Below are positions 1 through 7,760 of a stretch of 64,000 nucleotides of DNA, piece by piece (position 1 is the first letter of the stretch; every line of letters starts with the position of its first letter). The position numbers were made by a program, and so were the translations under genes. Origin of the DNA: Terriglobia bacterium (GTDB lineage Bacteria > Acidobacteriota > Terriglobia > Acidiferrales > UBA7541); contig JAIQES010000020.1 in NCBI GenBank assembly GCA_020073705.1, positions 23,049 to 87,048 on the forward strand. Direction: 5' to 3'. Below the pieces are notes generated by a model, which was not told where the DNA came from, did not search any database, and saw only the letters and a program-made list of their open reading frames with translations.

Positions 1-556
1 TCTGCAGCGCTTCGGGCGTCAAATCGATCATGACGATTTCCGAAGCATGTTCGAGCACCCAGTCCGGAACGGTTTCTCTCACTTTGATTCCGGTGATTGC
101 ACCCACCGTGGGAGCAATGCTTTCCAGGTGCTGCACATTCACGGTGGAAAGCACTTCCATTTTCGCCTCGACCAGATCCAGCACATCTTCATACCGTTTG
201 CGGTGTTTGCTTCCGGGAATGTTTGTGTGCGCCAGTTCGTCGACCAGCACGACGTGAGGATTCCTTGTAATGATGGCATCGGGATCCATCTCCTCGAAGA
301 TGGTGCCCTTGTACTCGATCTTCTTGCGCGGGACCTGTTCAAGTTGGGATGCGAGCTCAGCGATGGCTTTCCGTCCGTGCGTTTCGACAATGCCAACCAC
401 CACGTCTTCGCCACGGCTGTGCCGCCGGATCCCTTCGCTCAACATGTTATATGTCTTGCCGACACCCGGGGCATAACCAAGGAACAGCTTCAGAATTCCT
501 TTGATCCTTGGGGCGGGGGAGACCTCTTCCAGCCACTGCTCGGGTGTCTTCGTCAT
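1..556 (-). CDS. kdpD: KdpD N-terminal sensor domain protein (partial, runs off left edge)
   Basis: Reading the minus strand from the ATG at 554-556 gives an uninterrupted 185-codon frame to the window edge. It starts MTKTPEQWLEEVSPAPR and carries the KdpD Walker A motif GYAPGVGKT, then VVVGIVETHGRKA, a Walker-B-like HVVLVDELAHTN and the KdpD block STVNVQHLES. These are hallmarks of the cytoplasmic N-terminal KdpD domain, which senses potassium or ATP status and modulates the kinase. The kinase half is not downstream in this frame; it is a separate, divergent gene starting 30 bp away. The gene is therefore probably a short stand-alone KdpD, but its 3' end is unseen, so a complete second kinase cannot be excluded. 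Identity of the domain is secure. Confidence 0.9.
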   Translation of the reverse strand, partial: MTKTPEQWLEEVSPAPRIKGILKLFLGYAPGVGKTYNMLSEGIRRHSRGEDVVVGIVETHGRKAIAELASQLEQVPRKKIEYKGTIFEEMDPDAIITRNPHVVLVDELAHTNIPGSKHRKRYEDVLDLVEAKMEVLSTVNVQHLESIAPTVGAITGIKVRETVPDWVLEHASEIVMIDLTPEALQ

Positions 557-586
557 AAAGATATACTCGTTCACTATAGCCGATAA

Positions 587-2068
587 ATGCTAGGCTATAA
601 ACGTTCCGTGACGAAGAAACTTCCCATCCTTGTCGCTCGCTACGCGGCCACCCTGGCAGCGGTCTGTGTCATTACGTATTTCTATACTCACACTCATCGA
701 TTCAACGTTACGACGGTTGCATTCACGTTTCTGCTGGCAATCCTTGGTTCTTCCGCTCTTTGGGGACTCGGGGTTTCGATTTTCATGTCCGTCGCCGCCA
801 CGCTTGCCTATAACTATTTTTTCTTGCCGCCTACCGGGACGTTCACCATTGCGGATCCCCAGAACTGGGTGGCCTTGTTCTTTTTTCTCGCGACGGCGGT
901 GCTCGGCAGCCATCTGGCAGCGCGCGCGCGCCGCCAAGCCGCCGAAGCCAACCGCCGGCGGCGCGAAGTGGAGCGACTTTACCGGTTCAGCCAGCGACTG
1001 TTGAGTGCGGGGAATCCCATCGAGCTGTTGAATGCCATTCCACGCCAAATTGTGGACACGTTCGAGGTGGGGGCTGCCGCATTGTTCCTGGCGGACAAAC
1101 AGAAAGTATACCGTTCAGGGATAAACCTGCCGCAGCTCGACGCGGACTCCTTGAAAGCGATCGTCGTGCGCGAAGATCTGCAGATTGATGAGGAGCGGAG
1201 TGTCTGCTTCGCGCCGCTCCGTTTGGGTGTGCGCATTCTCGGCAGCATGGGAATTTCGGGACCCGTGCTTTCACGCCAGTCGCTGGAGGCGTTGGGCACG
1301 CTGATTGCTGTTGCCATTGAGCGGGCATACGCAACGGAACTGGTCGGCAAGACCGAAGCGACGCGGGAAGGCGAGCGCCTAAAATCTATACTGCTCGATG
1401 CCATTACGCATGACATCCGCACGCCGCTCACGTCCATGAAGGCTTCCGTGACGACTCTTCTCTCCAACGCCAAACTTGACGAAGGGCAGCGCAGCGAGTT
1501 GCTCAACATCATCGACGAGGAATGCGACCGGTTGAACCGTCTTGTTGGTGAGGCCGGAGAGATGGCTCGATTAGAGGCCGGCGACGTCAGATTGCAGCGT
1601 CAGCCCCATCGTGTGGAAGAATTGGTCTTGGCGGCGCTCGATACCTGCAAGAGTGGTTTGGGGACACGGCCGATTCACGTGGAGCTCAAGAATCCGGCTC
1701 TGACCGTCAACGCGGACATGGCTCGGGCCAGAGAAGTGCTTGTCCATCTGATCGAGAATGCAAATCTGTACTCTTCTCCCGATGAGCCGATCACGATCAG
1801 CGCGGAAGAAAAAGAGGACTTTGCGTTCATCAGCGTCGCTGACCATGGGCCCGGCATCGACGACCAGGAAGTGGGGCTCATTTTCGATAAATTCTATCGT
1901 GGCAAAGATCAACGATTCCGCGTCTCAGGCACGGGCATGGGCCTGCCCATTGCAAAAGCCATCGTCGAGGCGCACGGCGGCACTATAGGTATCGTTAGCC
2001 AATTGGGGCACGGTTCCGTATTTACTTTCAGTTTGCCTATCGTCAGGGGGGAAACCGAGCGTCGATGA
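587..2068 (+). CDS. DUF4118-GAF sensor histidine kinase, KdpD-like kinase half
   Basis: A 493-residue membrane histidine kinase. Residues about 12-112 hold closely packed hydrophobic helices typical of the KdpD transmembrane (DUF4118) domain, including the AYNYFFLPPTGTF block. Residues about 130-245 form a GAF-like domain. The HisKA phospho-acceptor is His275 in LLDAITHDIRTPLTSM. The ATPase N box (HLIENANLYS) and G boxes (DHGPGID, GTGMGLPI) are intact. It corresponds to the C-terminal two thirds of classical KdpD; the N-terminal sensor domain is a separate gene on the other strand. The stop overlaps the start of the response regulator gene by 4 bp (ATGA), so the two are translationally coupled. 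The ATG at 587 has no clear ribosome binding site; a GTG 21 bp later is an alternative. Confidence 0.9.
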   Translation: MLGYKRSVTKKLPILVARYAATLAAVCVITYFYTHTHRFNVTTVAFTFLLAILGSSALWGLGVSIFMSVAATLAYNYFFLPPTGTFTIADPQNWVALFFFLATAVLGSHLAARARRQAAEANRRRREVERLYRFSQRLLSAGNPIELLNAIPRQIVDTFEVGAAALFLADKQKVYRSGINLPQLDADSLKAIVVREDLQIDEERSVCFAPLRLGVRILGSMGISGPVLSRQSLEALGTLIAVAIERAYATELVGKTEATREGERLKSILLDAITHDIRTPLTSMKASVTTLLSNAKLDEGQRSELLNIIDEECDRLNRLVGEAGEMARLEAGDVRLQRQPHRVEELVLAALDTCKSGLGTRPIHVELKNPALTVNADMARAREVLVHLIENANLYSSPDEPITISAEEKEDFAFISVADHGPGIDDQEVGLIFDKFYRGKDQRFRVSGTGMGLPIAKAIVEAHGGTIGIVSQLGHGSVFTFSLPIVRGETERR

Positions 2069-2778
2069 ACACAGCAACCATTCTTGTCGTGGATGATGAG
2101 CCGCAGATTCGCCGCGTGATGCGCACGACTCTGTCGAGCAACGGTTACGCAGTGGCCGAAGCGCGAAGCGGCGAAGAAGCTCTAGAAGTGCTCCGGAAGG
2201 AACGGCCGGAACTGGTGCTTTTGGACGTCAACATGCCTGGTATGGGTGGACTCGCAGCGTGCCGCGAAATCCGCGACACGTCCGACGTCGCCATCATCAT
2301 GCTGACGGTGCGTAACACCGAACATGATAAGGTGCTCGCGCTTGACGCCGGCGCTGATGATTATGTCGTCAAGCCGTTCAGCATGGAGGAGTTGCTGGCG
2401 CGCATTCGCGCAGCCCTGCGGCGCACATCTTCCGGAGAACCGGTCCCCGCATATGTTTCGAATGATTTGGAAATTGATTTCGAACGGAGAAAAGTCCTCG
2501 TCCAGGGCCGCCCGGTCCGGCTAACGCCGAAGGAGTTCGAATTGCTCCGTCATCTGGTGGCGAATCAGGGCAAGCCACTCGAGCACCGGCGTCTCCTGCA
2601 GGCGGTCTGGGGCCCGGATTATGGAAATGAAACGGAATACCTGCGCGTCTTCATCAACCAACTGCGGAAGAAAATCGAACCGGATCCCGCCCATCCTAAA
2701 TACATCCACACCGATCCGTGGGTCGGCTATCGGTTTGAGCCTGCCGATTCCTCGCCCGTGACGACGAAGAAAAAATAG
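2065..2778 (+). CDS. kdpE: OmpR-family response regulator KdpE
   Basis: A 237-residue two-domain regulator. The receiver domain (residues 1-120) has the acidic pair Asp10-Asp11, phospho-acceptor Asp54 in VLLDVNMPGM, and Lys in VVKPFS. The C-terminal winged helix (about 135-230) contains RPVRLTPKEFELLRHL and ends in the YIHTDPWVGYRF strand common to KdpE. In the Kdp system this protein activates the KdpFABC potassium ATPase genes; those genes are not in the window and may lie to the left. It overlaps the kinase gene by 4 bp. Confidence 0.88.
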   Translation: MNTATILVVDDEPQIRRVMRTTLSSNGYAVAEARSGEEALEVLRKERPELVLLDVNMPGMGGLAACREIRDTSDVAIIMLTVRNTEHDKVLALDAGADDYVVKPFSMEELLARIRAALRRTSSGEPVPAYVSNDLEIDFERRKVLVQGRPVRLTPKEFELLRHLVANQGKPLEHRRLLQAVWGPDYGNETEYLRVFINQLRKKIEPDPAHPKYIHTDPWVGYRFEPADSSPVTTKKK

Positions 2779-2930
2779 AATTTAGTGCAGCGGGTGAACT
2801 GGCCCTATTGGAGGCCGGTGAAGTCACACTTCAATTCGCCCCCACGCAGTGGATGAATTGATCTCTGCGGGTAGCAGAACAACTAACCGAGGCGCGATTG
2901 TCACCCAACTGTGGCCAGGGCGATGGGAGC

Positions 2931-2959
2931 TTGACACGATAGGGCGGCTGGCATATGGT
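2931..2959 (+). promoter_or_regulatory. Sigma-70-type promoter upstream of the sugar dehydrogenase
   Basis: A perfect -35 box TTGACA at 2931-2936 is followed after exactly 17 bp by TATGGT at 2954-2959 (4 of 6 matches to TATAAT). It points toward the gene starting at 3184 and would give a leader of about 215 nt. Inferred from sequence only. Confidence 0.5.
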
Positions 2960-2973
2960 TTTGCGCAATGATG

Positions 2974-2996
2974 AAGTTGAAATCGGAAATTCCAGC
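2974..2996 (+). repeat. Short dispersed repeat, copy 1
   Basis: This 23-bp stretch matches the reverse complement of 14297-14319 at 22 of 23 positions, and its core AAATCGGAAATTCC is related to copies at 10457, 29727 and 40209. All copies are intergenic. They may be terminal remnants of an insertion sequence. Confidence 0.5.
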
Positions 2997-3183
2997 TAAG
3001 TATTGGTAGAGCTCAACGGAACCACATGGACCGTCGCAGATTCATTTCGATTGCCGATAGAGCAGGGCCGGGCATTTGCTGCCGTACCCGTATATCGTTC
3101 ACTCTCCTGCGGATTCGGTGGCGGGCGCGTCAACGTCAAGAACGAACTATGAACAAGGCGAATGGAACAGGGAGGCGATCAAG

Positions 3184-4989
3184 ATGCCAAGCGCACGGGG
3201 GATGATCAGGCGGCAAGTACGATTTTGTTTTGGAATCGCGTTGGCGGCCGGCCTGCTGCTGAGCCTCCCCGTGGTATGGGCGCAGTATCCTTTGCAATAC
3301 CCTGCCAAGTCGGAAGTCAGCAAGGACGGAACGGCCATCCTGATCGAGGACTATGCGACTCCGCCATTGTCGAGCGCGTTGATGGGCCACGATTACCCCC
3401 CTCCCATCGATTATCACGGGCAGCTCGCACGCGTGGTCTCGATGCGCTCGGAGCCGGCGGGTGCTCCGCTCGCGTCCACGCGATTTTTCGTCGCCGATAT
3501 GAACGGCAATCTCTATATCCTGGACAAAGCGACCAGGAAGTTCACTCCGTACATCACCTTTGTCGAAATCTTCCCCAGGTACAGCACGGATCGTTTGACC
3601 ACCGGGGTGGGTGTCATCGCCTTCGATCCAAATTATGCGAAGAACGGCAAATTCTATACCGTGCACACGGAAGATCCCTCCAAGCCGGGTTCCGTCCAGC
3701 CGACCAATGCCCATATGCCGAGCCTGAAGCTCGATGGGTACGCGACGACTCCGGTGGTGAAACCTCCGGTGGGCGACGTCCAGAATGAGTCGGTCCTCGT
3801 GGAGTGGACGGATACGAACATAAAGAATTCCACGTTCGAGGGGACAGCGCGAGAGATCCTGCGCGTCGGGTTCAACACCGTGATTCACCCCATGGACGAT
3901 GTTGTGTTCGATCCGCTCGCCAAGCCCGGCAGCGCGAACTACGGGAATCTCTACGTTTCGACGGGCGATGGCGGATCGGGAGAGACTCCGGGACCCATTC
4001 AGATCATCCCGCAATCGCTGAACGCCTTGCAGGCCAAGATCCTGCGGATTACTCCGAACCTGGCGTTGCGCCCGAAGGACAGGCTCAGCGAGAACGGCAG
4101 GTATCGCATCCCCAGCACTGGGCCTGACCCAAATCCATTTATTTCAGTTGCCGGAGCAAGGCCCGAAATCTTCGCGTACGGATTTCGCAATCCGCACCGC
4201 ATGGATTGGGACCCGGTCACCAACACCCTACTCGTGAATGACATCGGCCTGCATTCCTGGGAGGAGGTGGACATCGTCACCAGGGGCGGAAATTACGGCT
4301 ATTCCCAGCGCGAAGGAAACGAAGTGTTGATCGTCCCCGGCGGGGGCAAGACGGGCACGCAATCCAACCCGCAAGTTCCATTTCCGCAACTGGATCAACT
4401 CACCGTCGAGGGCCTGGAAAAACCTGTCGCGCCAATTTATCCCGTGGCGGTGTATAGCCATGAGGAAGGCGATGCAATTGGAAGCGGCTTCGTGTATCGC
4501 GGCAAGCTGATGCCGCAGATGGTCGGGAAGTATATTTTTACAGACATCACCACGGGGCGTTTGTTTTACACCGATCTGGACGAAATGATCGCCTCGCGGA
4601 GCACGCGCGGCAAGCAGGCGCCCGTTCACGAAATCCAGGTGATGTACAAGAGCCCCTACGATCCATCCGGCGAGGGCCCGGTACAACGGCGGATGTATGA
4701 CATTGTTGCAGAGGCTTATGCTCACAGGGATGGCATTGCCAGCGCGGATTCTCCGCAAGGCGTGCTCCCAGGAGCGCCAGCCACCACGGGCGGCTGGCGC
4801 GGCAAGACATTTCTTCCGGGCAAGACGGACCCGTACGGCGTCCCCTACGGCGGAGGCCGCGCGGATGTGCGGCTTTCCATGGGCGGCGACGGCGAACTCT
4901 ACATTATGAGCAAGAGCGACGGCATGATTCGTAAAATGGCGGCTGTCGTGACGCCGCCGCCGGCCTCGAAGCAAATGGCATCACACTGA
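3184..4989 (+). CDS. Secreted PQQ-dependent sugar dehydrogenase-like beta-propeller protein
   Basis: From the ATG at 3184 (preceded by GGGAGG with 8-bp spacing) the protein has 601 residues and a Sec-type signal peptide ending near VVWAQ. The body matches the soluble glucose/sorbosone dehydrogenase family: STGDGGSGETPG, AYGFRNPHRMDWDP, and WEEVDIVTRGGNYGYS, which are typical blade motifs around the PQQ and calcium site. Such enzymes oxidise sugars or related alcohols in the periplasm and pass electrons to carriers. The frame is open upstream to 3076, but the upstream part lacks a signal peptide context and a ribosome binding site. PQQ binding is inferred from family; some members use other cofactors. 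Confidence 0.82.
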   Translation: MPSARGMIRRQVRFCFGIALAAGLLLSLPVVWAQYPLQYPAKSEVSKDGTAILIEDYATPPLSSALMGHDYPPPIDYHGQLARVVSMRSEPAGAPLASTRFFVADMNGNLYILDKATRKFTPYITFVEIFPRYSTDRLTTGVGVIAFDPNYAKNGKFYTVHTEDPSKPGSVQPTNAHMPSLKLDGYATTPVVKPPVGDVQNESVLVEWTDTNIKNSTFEGTAREILRVGFNTVIHPMDDVVFDPLAKPGSANYGNLYVSTGDGGSGETPGPIQIIPQSLNALQAKILRITPNLALRPKDRLSENGRYRIPSTGPDPNPFISVAGARPEIFAYGFRNPHRMDWDPVTNTLLVNDIGLHSWEEVDIVTRGGNYGYSQREGNEVLIVPGGGKTGTQSNPQVPFPQLDQLTVEGLEKPVAPIYPVAVYSHEEGDAIGSGFVYRGKLMPQMVGKYIFTDITTGRLFYTDLDEMIASRSTRGKQAPVHEIQVMYKSPYDPSGEGPVQRRMYDIVAEAYAHRDGIASADSPQGVLPGAPATTGGWRGKTFLPGKTDPYGVPYGGGRADVRLSMGGDGELYIMSKSDGMIRKMAAVVTPPPASKQMASH

Positions 4990-5164
4990 CCAGGCGGAAC
5001 TACTACTACACGGCGGGTTATTCAGAGGAAGGCCGGCATTAGTTTTTAAACCTGCGGTACCAATTCTAGGGGCCGAGAATGAACAAATTTACAAGATCGC
5101 CCGGAAGTATTCCCACTTCGCTTTTTATCCCATTTGCAACTCATCTCAGAACGGCTCCGAGTTG

Positions 5165-5226
5165 GGTTACATCTTAAATGGCGCGACCATACTCCCTTCG
5201 GTTACATTTTAGACGGCGCGATACGA
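5165..5226 (+). repeat. Tandem imperfect repeat; second copy part of a 36-bp inverted repeat bounding the island
   Basis: Two related units start with GGTTACAT and share GGCGCGA, with a period of 35 bp (5165-5187 and 5200-5222). Positions 5191-5226 are identical, inverted, to 23628-23593 (36 of 36). Multiple short repeats near a terminus are a feature of IS21-type element ends, so this could be an IS end remnant; a shared operator is the alternative. Confidence 0.6.
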
Positions 5227-5240
5227 TTGTATGCAAAAGC

Positions 5241-5259
5241 GCTTATGTGTATCATAAGC
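5241..5259. promoter_or_regulatory. Inverted repeat, possible operator
   Basis: GCTTATG and CATAAGC form a perfect 7-bp inverted repeat with a 5-bp centre (TGTAT), about 65 bp upstream of the bicupin start. There is no T tract, so a terminator is unlikely. The cognate regulator is unknown. Confidence 0.4.
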
Positions 5260-5324
5260 CCGATTCGTGCGCCACCGAAGTGGCAGAGTGACTCGTCGCA
5301 GAATCGTTGGCCAGACCGAGGTGA

Positions 5325-6695
5325 ATGGACATGAGCGAATTCCTGGACGATCTATACAACGGAATCGTATCGCGACGCTCGTTTCTTGAAAAACTATCGG
5401 CGACCGCGGCGGGATTGCCGTTGCTAGCCGGCACAGTCGCCGGCGCAGCAGAGCCGCAGTCGGGCCATTCTCAGGCGGGTGCCAGCGCAGCCACTCTGAA
5501 AGGCACCGGCAAGCAAAAAGAGCTCGACATTGACCAACTGCCCGATGAAAACCTTACGCTCAGTCCCTCGAATATCGGCGGCGGTGGACGGATCGAGCGT
5601 AACTTCTATCGCCGCTGGATTAAGTTCACGAAGATTCCCACTGTGGAGGGCTATTCCATACTGGACGCGCGCACCCAGGAAGTCTTTCCGTGGCCGGAGG
5701 TGGAGGGGCGCGGCGTCTACCTGAACTTTTCTGGAAATGTTCACATGGATGGCGTGATCTACGAAATCCCGCCGGGTAAAGCTCTGGCCGCGCGGCACAA
5801 CTTCTACGAGCAGAACCTGATAGGATTGACGGGCAGAGGCTATACCATCGTCGGCCAGGGCCGGCACGCCAATAAGGTGGAGTGGGGAGAGGGCAGTCTG
5901 CTTGCCGTGCCCTTGAACGCGGTCCATCGTCATTACAACGCTGATCCGGCACATCCGGCGCGTCTTTTGGCGATTACGAGTTTCCCGTTGATGCTGCAAA
6001 TATTCGGCAGCCTTCGCCTAATCAATGATCTGCCGTTTGAGTTTACCAACCGTTACAATGGCTCGCCCGAATACTTCACCAAGAAGAGTCGGATCGCACA
6101 GCGCTGGGATGAGGCCAACTTCGTTCCTGACATGCGCGAGGCGGAACTGGTGGAGTGGTCCGAGCGTGGAGGGGGCGACCGCAGCTTCTTCTGGAAAATG
6201 GCTGGGCAGACGTTCCTGGAACCCCATGCGTCGGAATTTGAGATCGGTTCGTACAAACTCGGGCACCGGCATCCCTACGAAGCCATTATCCTGACTCTGA
6301 ACGGGAAGGGCTTTTCGCTTGCTGGCAAGGATGGCCTGGACGAATCAAAGTCGGTGAAATTAGACTGGCAAGCCGGCTCGATCATTTCTCCCCCGTTCTA
6401 TTGGTGGCATCAACATTTCAACACCGGGCCAACTCCCGCCAGATATTTTGCGATGACCGAAGGCGATTTCCCGAAGCGTCTCGGCATACCCTTGGACGTC
6501 CAGCAAATTGAGGCGAATGAGGAAGATCCTCGAATCAAGCAGCGGTTTGAACAGGAGCTGAAAAAGGCGGGAATGGCGAAGGCAGATGTGCACCACAACC
6601 TGGACGAGAGCGACCATCCCGGCCATAGCCATAGTCACGGTCGCGGCCACACACACAGCCATGCTCACGATGGTGAGCACTCGCATGAGGTGTGA
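5325..6695 (+). CDS. Tat-exported bicupin protein with His-rich C-terminal tail
   Basis: 456 residues (an ATG two codons later is also possible). The N-terminus has a twin-arginine motif, SRRSFLEKL, followed by a hydrophobic stretch, so export to the periplasm is likely. Two cupin barrels follow: one around HNFYEQNLIGLTGRGY with a later NAVHRHYN, and a second with LGHRHPYEAIILTLNGKG and YWWHQHFN. These supply the usual His/Glu metal ligands. The last 35 residues are a histidine-rich tail (HSHSHGRGHTHSHAHDGEH) that probably binds divalent metal. Bicupins include gentisate- and quercetin-type dioxygenases as well as decarboxylases; the reaction here is not identifiable. The next gene is a Ni/Co transporter, which hints at a nickel or cobalt cofactor. 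Confidence 0.75.
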   Translation: MDMSEFLDDLYNGIVSRRSFLEKLSATAAGLPLLAGTVAGAAEPQSGHSQAGASAATLKGTGKQKELDIDQLPDENLTLSPSNIGGGGRIERNFYRRWIKFTKIPTVEGYSILDARTQEVFPWPEVEGRGVYLNFSGNVHMDGVIYEIPPGKALAARHNFYEQNLIGLTGRGYTIVGQGRHANKVEWGEGSLLAVPLNAVHRHYNADPAHPARLLAITSFPLMLQIFGSLRLINDLPFEFTNRYNGSPEYFTKKSRIAQRWDEANFVPDMREAELVEWSERGGGDRSFFWKMAGQTFLEPHASEFEIGSYKLGHRHPYEAIILTLNGKGFSLAGKDGLDESKSVKLDWQAGSIISPPFYWWHQHFNTGPTPARYFAMTEGDFPKRLGIPLDVQQIEANEEDPRIKQRFEQELKKAGMAKADVHHNLDESDHPGHSHSHGRGHTHSHAHDGEHSHEV

Positions 6696-6779
6696 GGGCG
6701 GCACGGCCGATACGCACCAAACTCCTTGTGTGTTTGGCCACGGTGATTCGTTGTTGGCAGGCGTCTGGTTGTTGTAGCG

Positions 6780-7586
6780 ATGAACCTGATTAACTTTCTC
6801 TCCATCTTGGTGCTGGGATTTTTTCTCGGGATGCGGCACGCGACCGATCCCGACCATGTCATCGCGATCACCACGATTGTGTCGCGATATCGGAGTGTAA
6901 GTTATGCGGCGGTGATTGGAATTCTTTGGGGCCTGGGCCATACGGTGACGATTTTGGCCGTAGGCGGGAGCATCATTTTATTTGGATGGGTAATCCCAGT
7001 TCGGATCGGCCTCTCGATGGAATTTTCCGTTGCCTTGATGCTGATCCTGCTCGGAATTCTCAATTTGACGGGGATTCTCCAAACGCTAAGCGAGCAATTT
7101 ATTCCGGGGCACGGGAAAATTCATTCCCATTCTCACCGCCATGGCGGGTCCGTTCATACCCATTTGCACGGGCATGATCCGCAAGCTCACCCTCATATGA
7201 TCGGACAGACGCCCGTGAAAGCGAGCGATACACATTTCGGCTCGATGGGCATCTATCATATGCTGCGCCCGGTGATTGTGGGCCTTGTACACGGCCTTGC
7301 GGGGTCTGCCGCCGTGGCACTGCTGGTTCTGGCAACAATTCGAAACCCGAAGTGGGCAGTTGCTTACCTCCTTCTGTTTGGAGTAGGAACCATGGTGGGC
7401 ATGATGCTCATCACGATAGCGATGTCTCTGCCGTTTGCTCACACCGCGAAGAGCTTTCCTCACATGAACCGGGGATTCAGGATCGCCTCTGGGCTGCTGA
7501 GCCTGGGATTTGGTCTATTTCTGGTTTACCAAATTGGATTCGCAAACGGTCTGTTTACCAGCCATCCGATCTGGACGCCGAGGTGA
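6780..7586 (+). CDS. Nickel/cobalt transporter, NiCoT/NicO-like
   Basis: 268 residues with about six hydrophobic helices. The second half of helix I carries LGMRHATDPDHVIAI, close to the HAxDADH signature of nickel/cobalt permeases. A cytoplasmic-type loop (about residues 115-145) is full of histidines (HSHSHRHGGSVHTHLHGHD), as in RcnA/NicO proteins. The substrate is inferred as Ni2+ or Co2+; direction of transport cannot be decided from sequence. It lies 84 bp after the bicupin gene, which also has a His-rich tail, and the pair probably form one transcription unit. Confidence 0.82.
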   Translation: MNLINFLSILVLGFFLGMRHATDPDHVIAITTIVSRYRSVSYAAVIGILWGLGHTVTILAVGGSIILFGWVIPVRIGLSMEFSVALMLILLGILNLTGILQTLSEQFIPGHGKIHSHSHRHGGSVHTHLHGHDPQAHPHMIGQTPVKASDTHFGSMGIYHMLRPVIVGLVHGLAGSAAVALLVLATIRNPKWAVAYLLLFGVGTMVGMMLITIAMSLPFAHTAKSFPHMNRGFRIASGLLSLGFGLFLVYQIGFANGLFTSHPIWTPR

Positions 7587-7760
7587 CGCTTGTCGCCGCG
7601 GAACCCTCGCCGGTTCGCTGTGGTCTCAACTTGACGACGGGTCTTTTTTCCTATCGGATGGATTAGATGATTTTCCGGGCTTTGTTCGCGCCCAGCATGG
7701 TAAGAGCTGTCGGTGCGGCCCCGCTCAGTCACGCATGGCTGCATGCACAAAGGAGGAACT

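Larger units (their letters stand above)
2779..3183. other. Intergenic region between kdpE and the sugar dehydrogenase
   Basis: About 400 bp without a complete gene. It contains a good sigma-70-type promoter (2931-2959) and one copy of a short dispersed repeat (2974-2996). From the ATG at 3026 it can be read as MDRRRFISIADRAG, which looks like the first residues of a Tat signal peptide but does not continue into a recognisable protein, so it may be the broken start of a lost gene. Confidence 0.5.
4990..5324. other. Intergenic region upstream of the bicupin gene
   Basis: No coding region recognised. It contains an imperfect tandem repeat (5165-5226) whose second half occurs inverted at 23593-23628, and an inverted repeat (5241-5259) that could be an operator for the following gene. 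Confidence 0.5.

Noticed and set aside
47..586. 179-codon open frame on the plus strand at the left edge
   Set aside because: Antisense to the KdpD N-terminal domain, which reads cleanly on the minus strand.
6600..7200. Metal riboswitch between the bicupin and the Ni/Co permease
   Set aside because: The 84-bp gap is too short and shows no recognisable NiCo or cobalamin riboswitch elements.
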